Source of the DNA: Streptomyces filamentosus
GTDB taxonomy: Bacteria; Actinomycetota; Actinomycetes; Streptomycetales; Streptomycetaceae
DNA length: 64,000 nt
Assembly (NCBI RefSeq): GCF_014654895.1
Contig: NZ_BNBE01000002.1
Coordinates: 310,001-374,000 of the forward strand
Direction: 5' to 3'
Shown here: piece by piece, positions 16,944-23,131 of the stretch
Position numbering within the stretch: the first letter of the stretch is position 1
Layout: each line of letters opens with the position of its first letter
The notes under the pieces: model-generated
What the model was told of the DNA's origin: nothing
The model's input: the letters and a program-made list of their open reading frames with translations, nothing else
The model's database searches: none
Made by a program: the position numbers and the translations under genes

Positions 16944-17018
16944 CGGAGCCGACCGGAATCGAACCGGCGTCCTCGCGGTGTTGGAGACCGCGCGCGACGA
17001 CCTCTGCGCTACGGCCCC
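16944..17018 (-). tRNA. tRNA-Trp-like (anticodon CCA), atypical
   Basis: Read on the minus strand, GGGGCCG pairs with CGGCTCC (acceptor), GCGC with GCGC (D-stem), GCGGT with ACCGC (anticodon stem) and GCCGG with CCGGT (T-stem, one G-U). The anticodon loop CTCCAAC has U33, CCA and A37, so it would read UGG. The CCA tail is not encoded. Oddities are the missing base 26 and a 6-base variable loop. It is similar to a second element at 43690-43762. It may be a specialised or non-canonical tRNA rather than the housekeeping tRNA-Trp. Confidence 0.7.
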
Positions 17019-17067
17019 GCCCGCCGCCGACCTTACGGGAGCGGACCGGACCGCGTGCGGGGAGGGC

Positions 17068-17919
17068 TCAGGCGAGGGTGCCGTCGGGCTCCGTGGTCAT
17101 GCGGGCCACGTGGAGCGCCAGGTAGGAGACCTCGTCCTCGCTCAGGCGCTGGCCCAGGCGCAGCTCGACGATCGTCGCCAGCTGCTGGGCGGTGCGGGTC
17201 GCCTCCGGGTAGTGGCGGCGGATGCCCTGGCCGATCGTGGACTCGTGGCCCTTCAGCTGCCGGTGCTGCTGGATGCGCACGAAGAGGTAGCGGACGTGGG
17301 TGATGAACCGTGCCGCGCTCATGGACTCCTGGGCGACGGACAGGCCGTGCCGCTGCCTCACGACGGCGAGCATCTGCTGGATGATCCCGGTCATCGTGTA
17401 GGTGAAGGACAGGTCGCCCGTCGCGAAGCCGGCGTTGACCAGGTGCAGGGCGAGGGCGATCGCCTCGGGCTCCTCCAGGCGCGGGTCCACGCGCTCGTTG
17501 ATGGCCGCGAGGAGCCGCTGGGCCTGGGCGTACTCGGCGGCGTACAGGGCCTGGACCTCGGCGCGCAGCGGGTACTCGACGGTGATGCCGCGCGCGGCGC
17601 GGTCCAGGGCTCCGGCGACGTGGTCGGCGACGGCGATGGCGAGGGTCGGCCGGGTGGACTCGCGTCCCTCGATGCCGGCCTCGTCGAGGGCGATCACGAC
17701 GGCCCGCAGGACCTCCTCGTCGATGAGGGCGAGGACCTCGCTCAGGTGGTCGGGGTCGCGGCCGTCCGCCGGGACGAAGACGCGCACGATCAGGGCGGGG
17801 TCGACGGGCTTGCCCTGGCGGGAGCTGAAACCGATGCCGCGGCCGGTGAGGATGACCTCCTGGCCCTTGTCGTCGCGCGCGAGGACCACGTTGTTGTTGA
17901 GTACACGCAGCGCCTTCAA
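17068..17919 (-). CDS. BglG/LicT-family PRD transcription antiterminator
   Basis: 283 residues, the family length. The N-terminal RNA-binding domain reads LKALRVLNNNVVLARDDKG and GRGIGFSSRQGKPVD, close to the CAT-RBD consensus. Two PTS regulation domains follow with phosphorylatable His in DHVAGALD, ALALHLVN, ITHVRYLF and LALHVARM. The protein would bind an RNA antiterminator and stop formation of a terminator when the sugar is present. The TTG start is set by AGGGAGAGCAGG upstream and because the domain begins at once. It follows the PTS permease gene and probably acts on that gene's own leader. Confidence 0.9.
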   Translation of the reverse strand: MKALRVLNNNVVLARDDKGQEVILTGRGIGFSSRQGKPVDPALIVRVFVPADGRDPDHLSEVLALIDEEVLRAVVIALDEAGIEGRESTRPTLAIAVADHVAGALDRAARGITVEYPLRAEVQALYAAEYAQAQRLLAAINERVDPRLEEPEAIALALHLVNAGFATGDLSFTYTMTGIIQQMLAVVRQRHGLSVAQESMSAARFITHVRYLFVRIQQHRQLKGHESTIGQGIRRHYPEATRTAQQLATIVELRLGQRLSEDEVSYLALHVARMTTEPDGTLA

Positions 17920-18080
17920 CGCCTGCTCTCCCTGTCTCGTGCGCGGTCCGGTTCTTCCCCATGGTCCCGCATCGTCCGCCGTCCGCGGTCCGGCCTCCCC
18001 CGGAGCCGGCCGCCCGGAGCCGGTCCGGCGGGGGCGCGCCCGGGTGGGCGCGGCCCCCGCCGGACCGGTGACCGGCCTCG

Positions 18081-20237
18081 TCAGCGCCGTACGGTCACCA
18101 CGGGTGCGCCCGCGGCGACGCTCCGTCCGGTGTGCGGCTCGACGGAGGCGAGCTCGGCGGTGTTGGTGACGGTCATGAGGGTGACGGCCGGGTGCTCGGC
18201 CGCGCGTACGGCGTCGAGGTCGACCTCGACGAGGAGGTCGCCCGCACGGACCCGCTCGCCCGCACGGACCCGGACGTCGAAGCCCTCGCCGTTCATCTGG
18301 ACCGTGTCGATGCCGACGTGGATGAGCACCTCGACGCCGTCCGCGGTGCGGATGCCGAAGGCGTGGCCGGTCTCGGCGACGACGGCCAGCTCTCCGTCGA
18401 CCGGGGCGACGACGTGGCCGTCGGCCGGTTCGATGCCGACGCCCTCGCCGAGCGCGCGGGAGGCGAAGACGGGGTCCCCGACCTCGTCGAGGTCGACCAC
18501 GCGGCCCGCGACCGGGGCCGCGAGCACGGTGCCCTGCGCGGGGGCCTCGGGGGCGGGGGCTTCGGGCTGGGTCTCGGGGGCCTCGGTCACGGGGGCCGGG
18601 GCCGTCGTGGCGGTTCCGGTGGTTCCCATGGTCGCGGTGGTCCCGGCGGTGCCGGTGGTCTTGGCGGTGCCGACCGTGGCGAGTTCCCGGGCGCCGGCCG
18701 TCGCGGTCTCCTCGGGGGCGAGCGCCTCGGCGGCGTCGCGCTCGGCGTTGGCGCGGGCGCGGTCCTCGGGGGTGCGGAAGTCGGAGAAGTACACGAGCGC
18801 CATGGAGACGCCGAAGGCCGCCGTGATCGCGATGACGTAGGTGGTCATCGGGGAGAAGACCGGGATGGTCAGCAGGGAGGTGAAGGCGAACGCCTCGGTG
18901 TCGACGCCGCCCATGACGCCCACGATCACGCCGCCGACGAGGCAGCCGACGAGCATGCGCGGGTAGATCCGCTTGAAGCGCAGGTGGATGCCGTACAGGG
19001 ACGGCTCGGAGATGCCGCCGAGGAGGCCGGCCGCCAGGGCGCCGGTCGCGGTCTGGCGCATCTCGGCCTCGCGGTGGCGCAGGGAGAGCAGGAGGACGCC
19101 GGCGGTCGCGCCGAAGCAGGCGAAGTTCCACGCGCCCATGGGGCCCTGGATGAAGTCGTAGCCGAGGGTGTTGATGTTGACGAGCATGAGCGCGTTCAGC
19201 GGCCAGTGCAGGCCCAGCGGCACGAGGAAGGGGTACAGCAGCGGGATGAGGATCGCGAAGACGATCGGGGCGTTGCCGTTGAGCCAGGAGAGTCCCTCGC
19301 CGAGGCCGTTGCCGGCCCAGACGCCCATCGGGCCGATGAGGAAGGCGGTGACCGGGATCATGATCAGCATGCTGAAGAAGGGGACGAAGACCAGGTGCAC
19401 GGTCTCCGGGAAGACCTTCTGGAGCCCCTTGTGGACGAGGGCGAGCACGGCGGCCATCATCAGCGGGACGAAGACCTGGCCGCCGTAGTCGTTCAGCTGC
19501 ATCGGCAGGCCGAAGACGTGCGCCACGCAGCTCTGGGTGCCCAGGGTCGCGTTCGTGGTGCAGGTGATGCCGGGGATGCCGGAGTCGGGGTCGAGCATGC
19601 CCGTGAAGTTCGGGGTCATCACCGCGGCCATCACCGCGGCGCCCACCCAGGGGTCGACCTTCAGCTTCTTGGCCGCGTTGTAGGCGACCATGATCGGCAG
19701 GAAGTACAGCACCGAGCGCCACATGGCGTCGACGAACACCCAGCTCGCGGACTTGTCCGCGGCACGGAAGTCGACCACGCCCAGGGCGTCGAGGACGGAG
19801 GCGATCGCGATGATCAGCGAGGAGCCGAGGAGGACGCCCATGAGCGGGCGGAAGGAGTCGGAGAGGTACTCGAAGAAGTTGTCGACCCAGGCGTAGCGGC
19901 CGCGGCTCCTGGCCCGCATCTCGGCCTTGACGTCGGCGTCGGACTTCGGGCGGGCGGCGCCCGCGCCGCCGCTCATCGAGGGCAGGTTCATGATCTCGGT
20001 CCAGACCCGTGCGACGGCTCCGCCGATCACGATCTGGAGGCGGTCCCCGGACTGCGGGACGGTGGCCATGACGCCGTCGAGGGCGTCGAGCGCGGCCGGG
20101 TCGGCCTTCGCCCCGTCGTGGAGCTGGAAGCGCAGCCGCGTCGCGCAGTGCGTGAGGCTCTCGATGTTCTCGGCTCCGCCGACGCCGCGGAGGATGCGCT
20201 CCGCCAGCGTGCCGGGTCCCGCTACGGGTGTGTTCAT
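18081..20237 (-). CDS. PTS beta-glucoside-type EIIBCA transporter
   Basis: 718 residues. EIIB comes first: SLTHCATRLRF with the phosphocysteine at residue 31. EIIC spans about 110-480 with many membrane segments and GGISEPSLYGIHLRF, the sugar-site region. A long Ala/Thr/Pro linker leads to EIIA, where TGHAFGI and LIHVGIDTV hold the phosphorylated and accessory His. The B-C-A order fits the glucose/sucrose/beta-glucoside family. It imports and phosphorylates a sugar, probably a beta-glucoside given the antiterminator partner. ATG at 20237 has AAGGAAG upstream. An RNA antiterminator and terminator lie in its leader. Confidence 0.9.
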   Translation of the reverse strand: MNTPVAGPGTLAERILRGVGGAENIESLTHCATRLRFQLHDGAKADPAALDALDGVMATVPQSGDRLQIVIGGAVARVWTEIMNLPSMSGGAGAARPKSDADVKAEMRARSRGRYAWVDNFFEYLSDSFRPLMGVLLGSSLIIAIASVLDALGVVDFRAADKSASWVFVDAMWRSVLYFLPIMVAYNAAKKLKVDPWVGAAVMAAVMTPNFTGMLDPDSGIPGITCTTNATLGTQSCVAHVFGLPMQLNDYGGQVFVPLMMAAVLALVHKGLQKVFPETVHLVFVPFFSMLIMIPVTAFLIGPMGVWAGNGLGEGLSWLNGNAPIVFAILIPLLYPFLVPLGLHWPLNALMLVNINTLGYDFIQGPMGAWNFACFGATAGVLLLSLRHREAEMRQTATGALAAGLLGGISEPSLYGIHLRFKRIYPRMLVGCLVGGVIVGVMGGVDTEAFAFTSLLTIPVFSPMTTYVIAITAAFGVSMALVYFSDFRTPEDRARANAERDAAEALAPEETATAGARELATVGTAKTTGTAGTTATMGTTGTATTAPAPVTEAPETQPEAPAPEAPAQGTVLAAPVAGRVVDLDEVGDPVFASRALGEGVGIEPADGHVVAPVDGELAVVAETGHAFGIRTADGVEVLIHVGIDTVQMNGEGFDVRVRAGERVRAGDLLVEVDLDAVRAAEHPAVTLMTVTNTAELASVEPHTGRSVAAGAPVVTVRR

Positions 20238-20311
20238 GATGCTTCCTTGCATCCTGGGGCTCTTGCCGTCCTGCCTGCTGTCCTCGATCTCTTCCGCCTG
20301 GATTCGGGCAA

Positions 20312-20351
20312 CAAAAAAGGCCCGGGTCGCGCACAGGGCGCTACCCAGGCC
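20312..20351 (-). terminator. intrinsic terminator in the PTS leader
   Basis: On the minus strand GGCCTGGGT pairs with ACCCGGGCC (one mismatch allowed) and is followed by six U, a rare canonical terminator in such GC-rich DNA. It lies about 75 bases before the PTS start and overlaps the 3' half of the antiterminator element. Confidence 0.85.
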
Positions 20352-20426
20352 TTGCCTTCCCTCGAGCGGTGCACCGCCGTGCGTCGTGCTGACGACGCGG
20401 GTGGTGTCCTCGGGAAGTAACAATCC
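20348..20426 (-). promoter_or_regulatory. ribonucleic antiterminator (RAT) for the BglG-type protein
   Basis: The minus-strand leader begins with GGATTGTTACT (20416-20426), identical to the 5' half of LicT/BglG RAT sites. The expected 3' half appears about 60 bases later as AAGGCAAGGCC. CTTCCC and GGGAAG pair to join the halves, and between them sits an extra hairpin, GCGTCGT-CAGC-ACGACGC. The 3' half overlaps the terminator stem, so binding of the antiterminator would block termination. The large apical insertion is not in the classical 29-base RAT. Confidence 0.8.
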
Positions 20427-20501
20427 TGACGATCGAGATCGATCCGACATCACCCTAGCACCGGGAGGGGGCCCGGAAGGGGGACGCGGGTGTGGGGCGG
20501 G

Positions 20502-21914
20502 TCACGCCTTGGTCGCGGCCGGGACGGGGGCCTGTGCGGGGGCCTGGTCCTGCTCGGGGGTCCGGTCCGGGACGGGGGCCGGGGCCTCCTGCGCGGGAGC
20601 CGGGTCCTGTGCCGGGGCCGGGTCCTGTGCGGGGGGCTGTGCCGGGGTCTGCTTCCCGGGGCGCAGGTCGGGGATGCGGCGCAGTCCGGGGTTGAAGGTG
20701 CTGTAGCAGGCCAGGGCGAGCAGGAGGGCGGAGTTGGCGAGCAGGACGGTGGCGGGACCCGTACGGGTGAGCAGGGCGCTGGTGAGCAGCGGGCCGAAGG
20801 GGATGATCAGGGCGGGGATGAGGCCGCAGGCGGTCTGGACCCGGCCCTGGAGGTGGTCGGGGATGGTGTGCAGGCGCGCGGCGGAGATCACGGCATTGGC
20901 GGCCGGGGTGGCCAGGCTGCACAGTCCGATCACCAGGGCGAGGGCGGCGGTGTCGTCGCTCAGGGCCAGCAGCGGGGTGAACAGGGCCGTGCTCCAGCAC
21001 ACCAGGAGGACCAGGGTGCGCGGGGGCAGGGTGGTGGTCGTGCGGGCGGCGATGAGGGAGCCCACGAGGTTGCCCGCGCCGGAGGCGGCGATGATGACGG
21101 CGTTGTGGAAGCCGCCCGAGGTGGTGTGCGCGCCGCCGGTGACCAGGACCAGGACGATGCCGCTGAAGGCGAGGTTGACCAGGGCGGCGTTGACCAGGGT
21201 GTAGCGCAGGAAGGGGCTGCGGCGCACCTCCTTCCAGCCGGTGCCCAGGTCCTTGATGAGGCGGGGCGCGGGCGGGCGGCCTTCGGCGGAGGGCCGGCCC
21301 GCGGGCAGGCGCACGAGGGCCACGCACAGGGTGGACGCGAGGTAGGACAGGGCGTCCACGAGGAAGGGCAGGGCGGGGGCGACGGCGTACAGGGCGGCGC
21401 CGATGAGCGGACCGGCCAGGGTGACGGCGGCCGAGCGGGCCTGGCTGAGGGACAGCGCGGTCGGCAGCTGCTCGCGCGGGACGACGTGGCGCAGGGCGGC
21501 GGAGGCGGCCGGGTTGAAGGGGGCGCTGAAGACGCTGTTGGCGACGGCCACACACAGGGCGAGGGGCAGGGTGACCCGGTCGGTGAGGACGGCGGCCGTC
21601 ATCACCAGGTAGGCCAGGGCGCGGGCGCCGTCGCTGATGATCAGGACGGGTTTGCGCGGGAGGCGGTCGACCAGGACGCCGGCGGGCAGGGTCGCCAGGA
21701 CGGAGGCGAGGATCTCGGTGAAGGTCACCAGGCCGAAGGCGGTGATGGATCCGGTGGCGTGCAGCACCACCAGGGGCAGGGCGATGGCGCTGGCCTGGGA
21801 TCCGAAGCCCGACAGGGCGTGCGCGAGCCACAGCCGCTGGTAGTCCCGGTTGCGGTGCAGGGGCGTGGGTGCGGGCGCGGGGGCGGGAACGGGGGCTGAC
21901 GCGGGTGCCGGCAT
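20502..21914 (-). CDS. MFS transporter (MFS_3 / EntS-like), probable lanthipeptide exporter
   Basis: 470 residues with about 12 membrane segments. The loop between helices 2 and 3 reads PAGVLVDRLPRKPVLIISD, the MFS motif A. The N-terminus and the last 70 residues are Pro/Ala/Gln-rich (repeats of PAQDPAPAQ). An AAAGGAGATG box supports the ATG at 21914. It begins 87 bases after the last of six lanthipeptide precursor genes on the same strand, so export of the mature peptide is the simplest role. Class III clusters more often carry ABC exporters, which makes this one notable. Confidence 0.85.
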   Translation of the reverse strand: MPAPASAPVPAPAPAPTPLHRNRDYQRLWLAHALSGFGSQASAIALPLVVLHATGSITAFGLVTFTEILASVLATLPAGVLVDRLPRKPVLIISDGARALAYLVMTAAVLTDRVTLPLALCVAVANSVFSAPFNPAASAALRHVVPREQLPTALSLSQARSAAVTLAGPLIGAALYAVAPALPFLVDALSYLASTLCVALVRLPAGRPSAEGRPPAPRLIKDLGTGWKEVRRSPFLRYTLVNAALVNLAFSGIVLVLVTGGAHTTSGGFHNAVIIAASGAGNLVGSLIAARTTTTLPPRTLVLLVCWSTALFTPLLALSDDTAALALVIGLCSLATPAANAVISAARLHTIPDHLQGRVQTACGLIPALIIPFGPLLTSALLTRTGPATVLLANSALLLALACYSTFNPGLRRIPDLRPGKQTPAQPPAQDPAPAQDPAPAQEAPAPVPDRTPEQDQAPAQAPVPAATKA

Positions 21915-22000
21915 GGGTCTGCATCTCCTTTCGGTTTCGGGCCACGGCCGAAGTGGCCGGCACCGAGGTGCCGGCCACTTCACGGATGACGCCTCGGGGT

Positions 22001-22123
22001 TCAGGCCTCGATCTTGGTGTTGTTGCAGCCGGTGCTGACGGTCGACCAGTCGGCGACCTGCTGGTCCTCGGAGCCCTCGGGCTCGTTCACGGACAGGTTC
22101 TGGAGCTTCAGGATCTCGGACAT
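22001..22123 (-). CDS. class III lanthipeptide precursor A1
   Basis: 40 codons. The leader begins MSEILKLQNLSVNEPEG; ILKLQ matches the I/LxxLQ recognition motif of class III precursors. The C-terminal part is DWSTVSTGCNNTKIEA, whose Ser27-x2-Ser30-x2-Cys33 fits a labionin or lanthionine ring. The peptide is the same as in copies at 22377 and 22955. AAAGGAAC is the ribosome-binding site. It is the last precursor before the MFS gene. Confidence 0.9.
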   Translation of the reverse strand: MSEILKLQNLSVNEPEGSEDQQVADWSTVSTGCNNTKIEA

Positions 22124-22188
22124 GAGGTGTTCCTTTCGGTTCGGTGTGAAGGGAGGTGGTGCGAAGTACTACGGGGCGGAGCGGAGGA

Positions 22189-22311
22189 TCAGGCCTCGAT
22201 CTTCGTGTTGTTGCAACCGCTGCTGACCGTCGACCACTCGGCGACCTGCTGGTCCTCCGCGCCCTCCGGCTCGTTCACGGACAGGCTCTGGAGCTTCAGG
22301 ATCTCGGACAT
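22189..22311 (-). CDS. class III lanthipeptide precursor A2
   Basis: 40 codons, variant peptide: leader ILKLQSLSVNEPEGAEDQQ and core EWSTVSSGCNNTKIEA. Differences from A1 are Asn9 to Ser, Ser18 to Ala, Asp25 to Glu and Thr31 to Ser. The Ser-x2-Ser-x2-Cys ring motif is kept. GAAGGGAACCCC precedes the ATG. Confidence 0.9.
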   Translation of the reverse strand: MSEILKLQSLSVNEPEGAEDQQVAEWSTVSSGCNNTKIEA

Positions 22312-22376
22312 GAGGGGTTCCCTTCGGGTCGGTGAGAGGTGGGGTGGTGCGAAGCGCTCGGGGGTGGGGCGGAGGA

Positions 22377-22499
22377 TCAGGCTTCGATCTTGGTGTTGTT
22401 GCAGCCGGTGCTGACGGTCGACCAGTCGGCGACCTGCTGGTCCTCGGAGCCCTCGGGCTCGTTCACGGACAGGTTCTGGAGCTTCAGGATCTCGGACAT
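22377..22499 (-). CDS. class III lanthipeptide precursor A3
   Basis: 40 codons, encoding the same peptide as A1. It is part of the second copy of the duplicated block and differs from A1 near the stop codon only. Confidence 0.9.
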   Translation of the reverse strand: MSEILKLQNLSVNEPEGSEDQQVADWSTVSTGCNNTKIEA

Positions 22500-22564
22500 G
22501 AGGTGTTCCTTTCGGTTCGGTGTGAAGGGAGGTGGTGCGAAGTACTACGGGGCGGAGCGGAGGA

Positions 22565-22687
22565 TCAGGCCTCGATCTTCGTGTTGTTGCAACCGCTGCT
22601 GACCGTCGACCACTCGGCGACCTGCTGGTCCTCCGCGCCCTCCGGCTCGTTCACGGACAGGCTCTGGAGCTTCAGGATCTCGGACAT
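22565..22687 (-). CDS. class III lanthipeptide precursor A4
   Basis: 40 codons, encoding the same peptide as A2 (core EWSTVSSGCNNTKIEA). It is the second copy of the duplicated pair. The downstream spacing differs from A2 only beyond 22703. Confidence 0.9.
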   Translation of the reverse strand: MSEILKLQSLSVNEPEGAEDQQVAEWSTVSSGCNNTKIEA

Positions 22688-22766
22688 GAGGGGTTCCCTT
22701 CGGTTGCGGCCGGCGGGCCGGCGGGTGTGTGGGGTGGTGCGAAGTGCTTCGGGGCGGAGCGGGAGG

Positions 22767-22889
22767 TCAGGCCTCGATCTTGGTGTTGTTGCAGTCGGTG
22801 CTGACGGTCGACCAGTCCGCGACCTGGGGGTCCTCGGAGCCCTCGGGCTCGTTCACGGACAGGTTCTGGAGCTTGAGGATCTCGGACAT
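22767..22889 (-). CDS. class III lanthipeptide precursor A5
   Basis: 40 codons, third peptide type: GSEDPQVADWSTVSTDCNNT. Gln21 is replaced by Pro in the leader and Gly32 by Asp next to the ring Cys33. The Ser/Ser/Cys motif and the KIEA tail are unchanged. Confidence 0.9.
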   Translation of the reverse strand: MSEILKLQNLSVNEPEGSEDPQVADWSTVSTDCNNTKIEA

Positions 22890-22954
22890 GAGGGGTTCCC
22901 TTCGGGTCGGTGAGAGGTGGGGTGGTGCGAAGCGGTACGGGGCGGAGCTGAGGG

Positions 22955-23077
22955 TCAGGCCTCGATCTTCGTGTTGTTGCACCCGGTGCTGACGGTCGAC
23001 CAGTCCGCGACCTGCTGGTCCTCGGAGCCCTCCGGCTCGTTCACGGACAGGTTCTGGAGCTTCAGGATCTCGGACAT
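22955..23077 (-). CDS. class III lanthipeptide precursor A6
   Basis: 40 codons, same peptide as A1 and A3 but with several silent differences, so it is an older copy. It is the precursor nearest to the synthetase gene (55 bases after the lanKC stop). It has the same AAGG-type ribosome-binding site. Confidence 0.9.
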   Translation of the reverse strand: MSEILKLQNLSVNEPEGSEDQQVADWSTVSTGCNNTKIEA

Positions 23078-23131
23078 GAGGGGTCCTTTCGGGTGGTGGG
23101 TGGAGGTGGTGCGGGTGTCGTGCTCGGCCGG

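Larger units (their letters stand above)
22008..22703 (-). repeat. 376-bp-period tandem duplication of a precursor pair
   Basis: 22008-22327 and 22384-22703 appear identical base for base over about 320 bases, including silent positions and the intergenic GAAGTACTACGGGG segment. Precursors A1+A2 and A3+A4 are thus a recent block duplication. Confidence 0.85.

Noticed and set aside
16635..17125. Open frames reading through the tRNA-like genes on the plus strand (containing DDLCATA)
   Set aside because: They are antisense of the tRNA-like elements, a known source of false gene calls.
17068..20334. A very long minus-strand open frame covering both PTS and antiterminator genes
   Set aside because: Only its C-terminal part is the BglG protein. 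Over the PTS gene it is out of frame and rich in Arg/Pro.
22001..23077. Regular repeats that look like a CRISPR array
   Set aside because: The repeats are 123-base coding frames with ribosome-binding sites, no short palindromic repeats, and no cas genes.
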